Source: Desertivirga arenae
GTDB taxonomy: Bacteria > Bacteroidota > Bacteroidia > Sphingobacteriales > Sphingobacteriaceae
Length of the DNA stretch: 41,809 nt
Assembly (NCBI RefSeq): GCF_017355785.1
Contig: NZ_JAFEWE010000023.1
Location: forward strand, 1 to 41,809
Reading direction: 5' to 3'
The notes below the pieces were generated by a model. That model worked only from the letters and a program-made list of their open reading frames with translations, was not told the DNA's origin and made no database searches. Positions 33,979 through 41,207 of this stretch are shown here, one piece after another. Position numbers and translations under genes: made by a program. Within the stretch, counting starts at the first letter, position 1. Every line of letters begins with the position of its first letter.

Positions 33979-34505
33979 TTAGTAACTTTTAAAATATTTA
34001 TTAATAAGTTTTAACGCTGAAGCCGTTTCAATAATCATAATCCTTCCTCCAAAGTGAAATGCACCTAATTTTCATAATGTGTCACCAATTGAGACTTCGA
34101 AAGAAATGATACATTCCCTTCATGGCCACGTTGAAAAGAAAGCTTACAAGCAAATGCTACCAAATTTCCAGCCACTCCAGAATAAACTTTGTTTTGTCCC
34201 TTATTGAACGGTGCATTCTCGACCAAGTGCATATAAAGGTGGTCAGATTTAACCTCTAAGCTTATGAGTCCTTGTATTATGGTCGGGTTGTTTACAATAG
34301 TTAGCTTATAAACATCTCTCATGGGAATTTTGTATTCCTCCCGCCAATTGAAAAGCCAACCTTTAGATTTAGTAATTGATTTTAGGTCGTTGGAAGTTAG
34401 TATAGAAATGTCGGTCGAAAAGCTGTCACCGGTCACTACGTTCTCAATCGAGTTCGTAAGTTTATCTATTATGAAGTCCAGACCTATTTCGGAGCGCTTT
34501 TTCAC
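33979..34505 (-). pseudogene. GNAT-fold-like protein gene with a 1-nt frameshift
   Basis: The first frame (GTG start at 34505) gives 146 residues ending SKSQLVTHYEN at 34065. One frame over, the next bases read GAFHFGGRIMIIETASALKLINKYF to a TAA at 33979, which completes the acetyltransferase-like C-terminus expected after GVAGNLVAFACKLSFQRGHEGNVSFLSKSQLV. Adding one A to the A4 run at 34069-34072 restores HYEKLGAFHFGG. The central VENAPFNKGQNKVYSGVAGNL resembles an acetyl-CoA loop. Either the gene is recently broken, the read is wrong at a homopolymer, or slippage makes both products. No relative with known function was recognised. Confidence 0.75.
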
Positions 34506-34772
34506 TTAGCTAATTTACGAAATATTGCCGTCTTATGCGACTGTCATTTACGGTTGTTAGGTTTTAGCATTGGGCATAACTTGTTTATATACGCAGCTTT
34601 TGTATATATAATTCCTGCATGAGTTTTTCTTAAATTTTATATTTTGTGATGCTGCTGACTTGTTTCAATATAAGTTTTATAAGAAGGAGGTTGGTGTTTA
34701 CCAGGGTACGAGCCTTTTCTTGTCCCTGAAGTTCCCCAAGCTTCACGCTGATCCGAAAATAATGTATTTATT

Positions 34773-35148
34773 TTAAAAGTTGGAATAGTCGATTTTCAGC
34801 TGCCATTCTATGGGATTGGGGAAAATATCAGAGGCCAACCTTTTATACAACATAAATGTGTTGACCCAGTCAGCAAAATGAGCCTCACTTAATTCCCCAT
34901 TCTCTAAATTCCTCATCGCTCATTCTTACCAATTCCAGCGGCTGCTTAGCAAATATGTAATAAGTGTTTTTTAAATATTCTTGTAAGCTGTCAGTAGTCG
35001 CCAATTCTACTAGGTCATATTCATAAGTAAGGTTTGATTGTGGCGTGTTCAAAATTGCATAAGTGTGAATAACGCCAAGAATATACTCAAGCTTATCTAA
35101 TTGATATTCATTGCTTTCACTGCTTTGGATACGTGTTCTTCTTTTCAT
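34773..35148 (-). pseudogene. Frameshifted small array gene (unknown function)
   Basis: The ATG at 35148 is the one embedded in junction repeat R1. The frame runs 87 residues to EEFREWGIK and stops at 34885. In the neighbouring frame the text continues ENGELSEAHFADWVNTFMLY, then KRLASDIFPNPIEWQLKIDY and SNF to a stop at 34773. Removing one T from the run at GAATTTAG would give DEELENGELSEAHFADWV, a sensible continuation. So this is a ~124-residue protein cut by a 1-nt insertion. No family was recognised; the acidic helical make-up resembles immunity-type proteins. The stretch 34506-34772 upstream of the GNAT-like gene holds no gene, only a TGGGCATAAC motif at 34571-34580. Confidence 0.7.
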
Positions 35149-35169
35149 CGTTTTTTGAGACAGTACCTC
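35146..35169 (-). repeat. Junction repeat R1 (supplies gene start)
   Basis: Minus strand GAGGTACTGTCTCAAAAAAC followed by GATG. It fills the gap between the ADP-ribosylglycohydrolase stop (35172) and the next ATG (35148), leaving only two extra bases. Its 24 bases are identical to R2. Confidence 0.85.
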
Positions 35170-35171
35170 AG

Positions 35172-36131
35172 TTATGACCTGTATTTTTTTTCCAGTTTCT
35201 CACCCAGCTCAATTATGTTTTCCATTCTAGCTAAGGAGACAATCCAAACCTCAGGCATTTCTTTCCGTCCATAATACAACCCCGCCAATCCGCCCGTAAT
35301 CGCTCCATTGGTATCTGTGTCGTGCCCAAAGTTTATAGCTGTGAGTACTGCACTTTCAAACGATTCCGTATTGAGGAAGCTCCACAGGCTGGCCTCCAGA
35401 GACTCTATTACATAACCACCGGACAAAATGGTTTCTTTCTTAGCCTCTCGAATGTCGTTCTGTACGATTCGAGCAAAATGGGTCTTTTCCGCGTCCGAGA
35501 AATTCATTTCCTCCCAAAGCTGGTTAATGTCGCATCGGGTTTTCTGGTACGCGGAATTCTTGTCTTGCTCAATGAGAAGGTTCTCAGCCAGATTCAAATA
35601 AATCATACAGCTCATTGCGGCCCTTATGTGCCTGTGGGTTAGAGCGGAATTTTCCCAGATGATCTCAAATTGTTCCTTCAAACCTTTATCCTTTACCTCA
35701 AACAAAAGAGGAAGGATTCTCATAAGAGAGCCGTTGCCGTTGTCAAACTCTTCCGCTTCATATTTCAGCAACCTTAATTCTGCAGGGTCTTCTCCGTTTA
35801 AAATCTTTGCAAGACGTGTGATCGCTCTATTCGTGGTGACGCCAATGTCGAAAATTTCGTTTCGTGCTGTCCAATAGGCATAATTTCTCCATTTGATAAA
35901 ATTGGCGGCTGTTGTATTCAAGCTATATCCTGCATGTAATGATTCAGCCAGGCAAAAAGTCAGTGAACTATCGTCCGACCATGTTCCTGCTGGTTGATGG
36001 TGCGTCCCGTATCCCACCATGCCTTTAGCTGGTCTCGCAACCATTTCTTCCCTTGATAAGAATTCGTACGGAACACCTAGTGCATCTCCAATTGCGACGC
36101 CCAGTAACAAATCAATTGCGTTTCCTTTCAT
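35172..36131 (-). CDS. ADP-ribosylglycohydrolase family protein
   Basis: A 319-residue protein of the DraG/ADP-ribosylglycohydrolase family. N-terminal LLLGVAIGDALGVPYEF, then the first metal site TWSDDSSLTFCLAESL (about residues 50-64) and the second metal site GHDTDTNGAITGGLAG (about 267-282), so both di-magnesium sites are intact. Family members remove ADP-ribose from Arg (or other residues) on proteins or nucleic acids. Inside an immunity-like array it could reverse the action of an ADP-ribosyltransferase toxin; that family is a recognised immunity type, but no toxin is seen here. Repeat R1 follows its stop by two bases. Confidence 0.9.
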   Translation of the reverse strand: MKGNAIDLLLGVAIGDALGVPYEFLSREEMVARPAKGMVGYGTHHQPAGTWSDDSSLTFCLAESLHAGYSLNTTAANFIKWRNYAYWTARNEIFDIGVTTNRAITRLAKILNGEDPAELRLLKYEAEEFDNGNGSLMRILPLLFEVKDKGLKEQFEIIWENSALTHRHIRAAMSCMIYLNLAENLLIEQDKNSAYQKTRCDINQLWEEMNFSDAEKTHFARIVQNDIREAKKETILSGGYVIESLEASLWSFLNTESFESAVLTAINFGHDTDTNGAITGGLAGLYYGRKEMPEVWIVSLARMENIIELGEKLEKKYRS

Positions 36132-36260
36132 TTATATTTTTATTAAGCCTGCCGTTGCGGCTATTTTCCCTATATCTAATTTTTTTCCAACTTCAAATTT
36201 TGCTTATCCCATCGTTTCATGACATCCTTAGGCTTTGTGAACGTCAAAGGATAGAATAAC

Positions 36261-36671
36261 TTACCTATGCTCGAATGTCCTATTTCTTGTAAACCAAGCA
36301 TAGCTTCTAAAGTGTATCAACAAAGCAGCTAAGTACCCTAAAAAGAAATATAGATCGAATACGATATCATTATAGTAGTCAATAAACTTTGTCAAAGGAA
36401 AAAATAGCATTGCAATTATCGGAACTAGTAACCACAGCCCTTTATTTGTACTGAGAAACTCCTTAATCCTCTTTAAAGGATTGATATATTTAACTAGCAA
36501 AACAGTAGTTGCAATTAACGCACACATTAATGGGTAGTAATAAACAAATATTCCGACGATAAAGCTATCCGCATTGGGTCGTTGGATTTTAAAATACAAT
36601 ACGAATAATAATAACCCGATTACTGCGGATATCAGTAGTGCAAAAAGAGCCGATACTACTTTTTGAGGCAT
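36261..36671 (-). CDS. Small integral membrane protein, unknown function
   Basis: A 136-residue protein with four hydrophobic segments: about residues 7-28 (LFALLISAVIGLLLFVLYF), 40-62 (VGIFVYYYPLMCALIATTVLL), 79-98 (LWLLVPIIAMLFFPLTKFI) and 104-122 (IVFDLYFFLGYLAALLI). The C-terminus is short and basic. No family was recognised. Some immunity proteins against pore-forming toxins are small membrane proteins of this kind, which fits the location, but nothing proves it. Confidence 0.65.
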   Translation of the reverse strand: MPQKVVSALFALLISAVIGLLLFVLYFKIQRPNADSFIVGIFVYYYPLMCALIATTVLLVKYINPLKRIKEFLSTNKGLWLLVPIIAMLFFPLTKFIDYYNDIVFDLYFFLGYLAALLIHFRSYAWFTRNRTFEHR

Positions 36672-36917
36672 AGATTCGCTTTTAGTCCGGCTATACTGTT
36701 AATGGCTCCTTGAGAAATCACATCCCAAAAAATTGAAGTTGCAATCATAGCTGAAATGGAGGGAGTCCTAAAGTTCATTGAAATAAGATTTAGAGCTAAA
36801 TGTAAGTGTTTAGTTATTGAATAAAAAGGTCAATTTACTTTAATGCAACGAATTATGTGGATCACACCTTTGATCCTATATAAGTTAAGGAGTTGAATCT
36901 AAAAAGCTCCGGTATAT

Positions 36918-36934
36918 TATCGTTTTCTGAGATC
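36918..36934 (-). repeat. Junction repeat R0 (ATA variant)
   Basis: Minus strand GATCTCAGAAAACGATA. The start-codon position reads ATA, and no ORF follows; it lies next to B2 in a gene-less stretch. Confidence 0.6.
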
Positions 36935-36939
36935 AGATT

Positions 36940-36990
36940 CTTCGAGAACCACATCATCCGGGCATAATTTAATCATTGTGTTATGACGGG
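36940..36990. repeat. Dispersed repeat B2
   Basis: CTTCGAGAACCACATC and CCGGGCATAATTTAA match B1 almost exactly. CGGGCATAA (36959-36967) faces an imperfect TTATGACGGG (36981-36990), so the hairpin is shorter than at B1. Confidence 0.5.
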
Positions 36991-37007
36991 CAATTTTAGT
37001 TCGCTGT

Positions 37008-37367
37008 TTAAGATTGTCGCCAATCAAGAATATTAGTTAGCATTCCCTTATTCCAACAGTCTAACGTTGTGCTTGCTGTTATTGAAAAGATATCTTTATT
37101 GTTTTGAGCGATGGTTTCTAAAGTCAAAACTGCTTCTTGTTCTAAGGTCGCTAATAAGGCTGTCGAAGTCCAAATTTTAACGGAGTCGTTGTTATAATTA
37201 AGTAATTGATAAAATGCTTCGCGGGTTTCACTGTTACCTTTTTTAATCTGGTCAATTGACTTCATCAAACTTTTGTGAATCTTGTTCCCTTTTTTTGAAT
37301 CACCATTCAAAATGCATTCGCCATATTCACCAGCTAGTCTTATGTATTCTTGGATTAGATCGGTCAT
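37008..37367 (-). CDS. DUF2019-like protein, possible immunity protein
   Basis: A 119-residue all-helical protein: LIQEYIRLAGEYGECILNGDSKKGNKIHKSLMKSIDQI, then FYQLLNYNNDSVKIWTSTALLATLEQEAVLTLETIAQ. The pattern of a short N-terminal helix pair followed by HEAT-like repeats (NNDSVKIWTSTALL) matches DUF2019 proteins, which are common in immunity-gene arrays. The upstream sequence before its ATG (GTAAAATAAAAAACAATG) is A-rich and faintly resembles the junction repeat. Confidence 0.7.
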   Translation of the reverse strand: MTDLIQEYIRLAGEYGECILNGDSKKGNKIHKSLMKSIDQIKKGNSETREAFYQLLNYNNDSVKIWTSTALLATLEQEAVLTLETIAQNNKDIFSITASTTLDCWNKGMLTNILDWRQS

Positions 37368-37467
37368 TGTTTTTTATTTTACTTGCCATAACGTTTAGGC
37401 ATTGTAAAGATGGCGGTTAAAAAGTAGGTCATTGTCATACTGTACAAAGCTTTATTAAATGTCGGAA

Positions 37468-37484
37468 ATTTCGAGAACCACGTT
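37468..37484. repeat. Partial dispersed repeat B3
   Basis: TTTCGAGAACCACGTT matches the first half of B1 and B2 with two changes. The GGGCATAA half is missing. It lies between the DUF2019 gene and the next array gene. Confidence 0.35.
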
Positions 37485-37578
37485 ACTCACAATTTTTCCA
37501 GAGGTAATGTTAACTGCTGCCAATTTATCCGTCTTTAGATTTTCTTGGATTCTAGGCCTTTTGAATGATTAAAAAACT

Positions 37579-38175
37579 TTATGAGGTTTGATAAATTTGA
37601 ACAGCGAGCTTATGCTTGTCAGAATAGAACAAGTAGATCTCTTTCTCGCAATTATCGCTGCAAATTTTTCCAGAGCTATATTGAGCTATAAAAGTCATTC
37701 TATTGCCTTCTGGGTCAAGTGGCGTTTCATCTTCTTGCTCCCAACGAGGTTCACCACCCGGTACAATAAAATTCATCCAATACTTTTTTTTCTTCGTTTT
37801 GTAATTATTCTTGGAGATGGTGTATGTTTCTTTCGTAAGAACAAACCACTCTTCCCATTCAGGGCTTAAGTCGAAGTAACGAAAGTCGGTAAGAAATTTA
37901 TATTTTCCATTAACAACCTGAAAACCAATCGTATTATCTTTACAATACGAATTGAAAAATTTTGCTGTCTCGGTATTATATGGATCTTCATTAAATTGAA
38001 GCAAATGAATATGCCCTTTCCATCTTCTATTAACAGAAGAGAGGTCAACAGAACAAACTGGAAAAAGCAAATTGCTATGTTCCTCAATATTTTCCAAAAA
38101 CACTTCTGAAGCTTCTGGAAAAGGCTTTATAGCCCCAAATGGGAGTCCGAGGAACCGGGAAATTTTTTTTAGCAT
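37579..38175 (-). CDS. Hypothetical protein with YwqG/DUF1963-like end
   Basis: A 198-residue protein. The C-terminal part reads GGEPRWEQEDETPLDPEGNRMTFIAQYSSG followed by IYLFYSDKHKLAVQIYQ, resembling the end of DUF1963/YwqG-like proteins, where W-x-Q-x-D...P-x-D-P-x-G-N-x-M-x-F-I-A-Q recurs. The N-terminal part is not recognised. It starts 71 bp after the small ORF opened by repeat R2. Confidence 0.6.
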   Translation of the reverse strand: MLKKISRFLGLPFGAIKPFPEASEVFLENIEEHSNLLFPVCSVDLSSVNRRWKGHIHLLQFNEDPYNTETAKFFNSYCKDNTIGFQVVNGKYKFLTDFRYFDLSPEWEEWFVLTKETYTISKNNYKTKKKKYWMNFIVPGGEPRWEQEDETPLDPEGNRMTFIAQYSSGKICSDNCEKEIYLFYSDKHKLAVQIYQTS

Positions 38176-38246
38176 TATACTCTATTATCAATAAGTCAGT
38201 CTCCAAATGTCACTTTCGGTTGTCTTCTTTTGGTTGAGGTTAACGA

Positions 38247-38315
38247 TTAGCTAAACGCACTGCGTTTATTTCTTAAATAAGAACTGTAAATTAGGTTCAA
38301 GATATAAAATTTCAT
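38247..38315 (-). other. 22-codon mini-ORF opened by repeat R2
   Basis: The ATG of repeat R2 starts MKFYILNLIYSSYLRNKRSA and stops two residues later. It could be a leader peptide or the severed start of a lost cassette gene. Its length and hydrophobic-then-basic make-up do not match any known protein. Confidence 0.35.
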
Positions 38316-38336
38316 CGTTTTTTGAGACAGTACCTC
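38313..38336 (-). repeat. Junction repeat R2
   Basis: Identical over 24 bases to R1, including the start codon. It lies two bases after the stop of the membrane protein gene at 38339-38737, but its ATG opens only a 22-codon ORF. Confidence 0.85.
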
Positions 38337-38338
38337 GA

Positions 38339-38737
38339 TTAGCTCTTTCTGCTATTTATCGGTCTAAATTTTCTCAATGCAAAGAAAGTGGCCATGACTA
38401 ACAAGAAAGATATGAGATAATAAGCTTCGCCAAGAAAAGAATCGGGTATAGTTTTCATGATGATGAAATAAGATAGTATTCCTATAATAAATCCAATAAT
38501 TAACCCTCTTAAACCATGTATAAATGAATTCTTGTTGGTCATTAAAGCGAAGAAAAAAGAGCTAAGAAGGCAAATAGATTCAAATCTTGCAAAATATCCA
38601 TTGTCTTTCCCGCTATAGAATCTCATGTCGTAGGCGGAAATACCTTGATTTATGTATCGAGCTACGATAACGGCAAGTATAAGAAAGGCTATAATCTTTA
38701 CTCCACTTTTCATAAAACGTCTGTCAGGATTTTGCAA
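38339..38737 (-). CDS. Small integral membrane protein, unknown function
   Basis: A 132-residue protein with four membrane segments: about residues 12-29 (VKIIAFLILAVIVARYI), 50-66 (ICLLSSFFFALMTNK), 73-92 (LRGLIIGFIIGILSYFIIM) and 101-122 (GEAYYLISFLLVMATFFAL). The start may be 38737 or the ATG eight codons later (MKSGVKIIAF, 38713), which gives a tighter membrane-protein N-terminus. No family was recognised. Repeat R3 lies about 80 bp upstream. Confidence 0.6.
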   Translation of the reverse strand: MQNPDRRFMKSGVKIIAFLILAVIVARYINQGISAYDMRFYSGKDNGYFARFESICLLSSFFFALMTNKNSFIHGLRGLIIGFIIGILSYFIIMKTIPDSFLGEAYYLISFLLVMATFFALRKFRPINSRKS

Positions 38738-38817
38738 TTACAGCTAACATCTGGCTAATCTAACCTTTGTTTATTTCCAAAATTACGAAGTTTCTCAACC
38801 TGAAGTCTAAAAGATCC

Positions 38818-38836
38818 TATCGTTTTGTGAGACTAA
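38818..38836 (-). repeat. Junction repeat R3 (ATA variant)
   Basis: Minus strand AGTCTCACAAAACGATA, directly after the lipoprotein gene stop (38839). One A is C and the start codon is ATA; the next gene starts about 80 bp further on. Confidence 0.7.
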
Positions 38837-38838
38837 CT

Positions 38839-39567
38839 TTAGTTCCATAAACCGCTAATTTTCAAGAATGGCCGGAACTCCTCCTTAGTAAAAAAAAGCT
38901 CGATTATAGAGGTTTGGTAGTTAGGACCTTTAAACAAAACCTTAATCCCCTTACTATCAAGCAAAAAATTCGGATCGGGCATCTGAGATTCCCAATCTGA
39001 TCGATGAAATTCCGATTCCTTTAATCGATCTTCTAATTTACTCATAACAATACTATCTACAGGGGATCTCTGATTTTCGATAAACAGATCATGGAAATTT
39101 ATAAGCATTCCTGTCTGAGTGTTAAAATTTAGAGTCTTAAAGTCGCGAAAGCCATGCAATGCATTTTCTCCATATTCATAAGAAGTAATGAAGCAGCTAA
39201 CCAGGGAATCTTTAGCAAAGGGAATAGTTGACTCAATTTCGTATTCCGTTGACCCTTCTGCCTCTAATAAAGCCGTCTTATAGTTTCGAAGGTTGCCCCT
39301 AATCGTTTCGTTAATTCTATTCTCAATATGTTTGCTTGAAAGTGCGATCTCCTGCCATTTTAGTACATAAGATCGGTTACCCGATAACTTCAATCTCTCG
39401 GAAATATCAAGAACACGGATTGAATCTCGAACAGGACCTTCTTTGGCTTCAGGTAAGGATAGCGTATCCATGTTCGACGGAATTGTACTCTTGGATGATT
39501 GGCTCTTCTTCTCGCCACAAGAAATTACCAATATAATGACAAGGGCTGATAGAATAAATTTGATCAT
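38839..39567 (-). CDS. Lipoprotein, DUF3298/RsiV-like
   Basis: A 242-residue protein with a lipoprotein signal (MIKFILSALVIILVISC; lipobox cysteine at residue 17) followed by a polar linker (GEKKSQSSKSTIPSNMDT). The C-terminal half resembles DUF3298: SCFITSYEYGENALHGFRDFKTLNFNTQTGMLINFHDLF, like the ...G.AHG......FD..TG..L.L.DLF signature of RsiV-type proteins, known in Bacillus as anti-sigma factors that bind lysozyme. Function here is unknown. It is one nucleotide after the mini-ORF at 39569-39643. Confidence 0.7.
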   Translation of the reverse strand: MIKFILSALVIILVISCGEKKSQSSKSTIPSNMDTLSLPEAKEGPVRDSIRVLDISERLKLSGNRSYVLKWQEIALSSKHIENRINETIRGNLRNYKTALLEAEGSTEYEIESTIPFAKDSLVSCFITSYEYGENALHGFRDFKTLNFNTQTGMLINFHDLFIENQRSPVDSIVMSKLEDRLKESEFHRSDWESQMPDPNFLLDSKGIKVLFKGPNYQTSIIELFFTKEEFRPFLKISGLWN

Positions 39568-39568
39568 C

Positions 39569-39643
39569 TTACTGGAATGCTACTCCTCTTTTACGTATAA
39601 AGTACTGGTTGGTTTTAGTTATCTGAGGGCTAATCCTTTCCAT
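39569..39643 (-). other. 24-codon mini-ORF opened by repeat R4
   Basis: Begins at the ATG inside repeat R4 (MERISPQITKTNQYF) and stops TAA-G-ATG, one base before the lipoprotein start. The tight spacing fits translational coupling, so the mini-ORF could work as a translated leader. Chance is not excluded. Confidence 0.4.
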
Positions 39644-39658
39644 CGTTTTTTGAGATTA
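39641..39658 (-). repeat. Junction repeat R4
   Basis: Minus strand AATCTCAAAAAACGATG. Its ATG opens the mini-ORF before the lipoprotein gene. Confidence 0.8.
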
Positions 39659-39678
39659 GTTCTCTCTCTACAACTTCT

Positions 39679-40323
39679 TTATACTCGACCAATTGGTAGA
39701 TAAGGCGTAAGATGATGAAAATAGATATGCTGGTCCCAGGGGAATAACTCTTGGGAAAGTCTTTCGTCTTCCAAAAGTTCTTCCAGGGATATGGAATCGT
39801 TATAACCATAATTTCCATTCATATCAATTACATGGTCTATATCACCTTCTTCATTATAAAAGAAAACTAAACGATCATCAGGTTCATCATCATTAGAATC
39901 ACCATAAAACTGTTTCTTGCCGCCTGCTTTAAGCTTTCCGGTTAAAAGATCAAATTGGCAGTCACAGATTAGTTGATGATTTTCATCATAGACATCAATC
40001 CCTTTGTATTTTAATCCTATCTTCGATTTGTAATCTTCTCTATCCCATTGATTAAAGGATCCAGAGGATATTTTATTAAAGAAAAGCGAGCAGAATGTTT
40101 TTTCAGGATATCTATCAAAGTGGGAATTTAGTATCACCTGCTTATCGTCTTCTAGAGAAAGAAAGTAATGTACGCTTCCTATGCGGTGCTGAGACAGAAC
40201 AAGCTCGACTTTCATTACCGCCGTATTTTCAACTGTTATCTTTCTGTAGAAGTCAGAGGCCAAAGCTTGATCTGGAGAAATTTCCTTCCCAAAACTATTT
40301 ATAAACTTGATGTGTGTTGTCAT
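39679..40323 (-). CDS. Hypothetical protein (214 aa)
   Basis: A soluble acidic protein, not recognised. Strand-rich N-terminal half (MTTHIKFINSFGKEISPDQ, then AVMKVELVLSQHRIGSVHYF), then GIDVYDENHQLICDCQFDLL and a segment GDIDHVIDMNGNYGYNDSISLEELL. The ending FPWDQHIYFHHLTPYLP is distinctive and may help family searches. Size and location fit an immunity protein. The start codon is 31 bp downstream of repeat R5. Confidence 0.6.
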   Translation of the reverse strand: MTTHIKFINSFGKEISPDQALASDFYRKITVENTAVMKVELVLSQHRIGSVHYFLSLEDDKQVILNSHFDRYPEKTFCSLFFNKISSGSFNQWDREDYKSKIGLKYKGIDVYDENHQLICDCQFDLLTGKLKAGGKKQFYGDSNDDEPDDRLVFFYNEEGDIDHVIDMNGNYGYNDSISLEELLEDERLSQELFPWDQHIYFHHLTPYLPIGRV

Positions 40324-40352
40324 AGGTTCTGATTTCTAGCAGCATATGAAGA

Positions 40353-40369
40353 TATCGTTTTTTGAGACT
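40353..40369 (-). repeat. Junction repeat R5 (ATA variant)
   Basis: Minus strand AGTCTCAAAAAACGATA, 11 bp after the stop of the gene at 40380. The next gene starts 31 bp downstream. Confidence 0.8.
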
Positions 40370-40379
40370 GCTCTCTAGC

Positions 40380-40748
40380 CTAGCAGCCGTAGGCAATAAA
40401 GAGCCTGCTGTTGTTCCTCATTGTCGAAAGCAAAATTTGCTTTAGCGCATCATAAGCTTCTGCCTCCATTGCTGGGACCTTATCTTGAACTGAAAGGACT
40501 TGCTCATAAAGCTCTCTTATTCTCTTACACTCCCATTTGGTGTGATTAAAAAATCCTGAGCGATTATACCAATGGAACAATAGGCTATCAGGGTGAGGAT
40601 TTTCAACCATCGGAATTAGCTCAACAATAGTATAAAAATAACCGTACCACAGCTCTAGCTCCTCTATTATCTCATTCGATATTTTTCTCTGGCGGAAAAC
40701 AATGTTAGGATCGCTTTCAAACCCAGAATACAAATCTATCTTCTTCAT
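40380..40748 (-). CDS. Hypothetical protein (122 aa), start supplied by repeat R6
   Basis: A helical protein, not recognised: SNEIIEELELWYGYFYTIVE, then KWECKRIRELYEQVLSVQDK and EAEAYDALKQILLSTMRNNS. Its ATG is the last codon of junction repeat R6, so initiation depends on the repeat. No motif points to an enzyme. Confidence 0.65.
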   Translation of the reverse strand: MKKIDLYSGFESDPNIVFRQRKISNEIIEELELWYGYFYTIVELIPMVENPHPDSLLFHWYNRSGFFNHTKWECKRIRELYEQVLSVQDKVPAMEAEAYDALKQILLSTMRNNSRLFIAYGC

Positions 40749-40763
40749 CGTTTTCTGAGACTA
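40746..40763 (-). repeat. Junction repeat R6 (supplies gene start)
   Basis: Minus strand TAGTCTCAGAAAACGATG, with one A changed to G like R0. The previous gene's stop (40825) is about 60 bp away, the widest gap in the array. Confidence 0.8.
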
Positions 40764-40824
40764 ATCCTTAATTAAGGGAAATGCTACTTAGTTAGTTTTT
40801 ATAATAATATTTCCCTAATAAGGA

Positions 40825-41166
40825 CTATAACCATCTCCTTAAAAATTGGCTCCATGAAATTATAATTCCCTCAAAATCTTTAGTTGGAATCACGATTGCA
40901 TTATCATTATTCCAAGCGTTCCTTAGAATCGTGCGAGTTTTATTAAATTCTGCCCATACCGGTGCTGTGTCTACTTCTCCTTCCTCTTTCAAATTATTCA
41001 AGACACTTGCAATCTCGGGAAGTAACCAACCCTCTATCTCTGACTTAGATAAGGCTAAGAGATAACTAACGATAAGATCAGGTCCAGTGGGAATATCCTC
41101 TATTTTCCACATAGATACCTTTTTAGTGAATCTCAATCCGTACTTGTCTAAAATTTGCTTATTCAC
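40825..41166 (-). CDS. Hypothetical protein (113 aa)
   Basis: Begins MNKQILDKYGLRFTKKVSMW and continues with a helical centre (IVSYLLALSKSEIEGWLLPEIASVLNN) and a basic end (SWSQFLRRWL). Not recognised. Its first 14 residues resemble those of the divergent ORF at 41735, suggesting related genes. It starts 7 bp after repeat R7. Confidence 0.55.
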   Translation of the reverse strand: MNKQILDKYGLRFTKKVSMWKIEDIPTGPDLIVSYLLALSKSEIEGWLLPEIASVLNNLKEEGEVDTAPVWAEFNKTRTILRNAWNNDNAIVIPTKDFEGIIISWSQFLRRWL

Positions 41167-41173
41167 TGTTACT

Positions 41174-41190
41174 TATCCTTTTTTGAGATA
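41174..41190 (-). repeat. Junction repeat R7 (ATA variant)
   Basis: Minus strand ATCTCAAAAAAGGATA; CG is changed to GG and the start codon to ATA. The real ATG follows 7 bp later. Confidence 0.7.
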
Positions 41191-41207
41191 CTAATGCCGT
41201 TAATTAT

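Larger units (their letters stand above)
36672..37007. other. 336-bp intergenic region holding repeats R0 and B2
   Basis: No ORF with coding character. It contains junction repeat R0 (36918-36934) and dispersed repeat B2 (36940-36990) back to back, and AT-rich sequence otherwise. It looks like the scar of a lost gene between two array members. Confidence 0.5.

Noticed and set aside
39630-39818. Minus-strand ORF of 62 aa reading through repeat R4
   Set aside because: It is a frame shadow of the 214-residue gene and crosses the junction repeat. The main gene's frame has better coding character.
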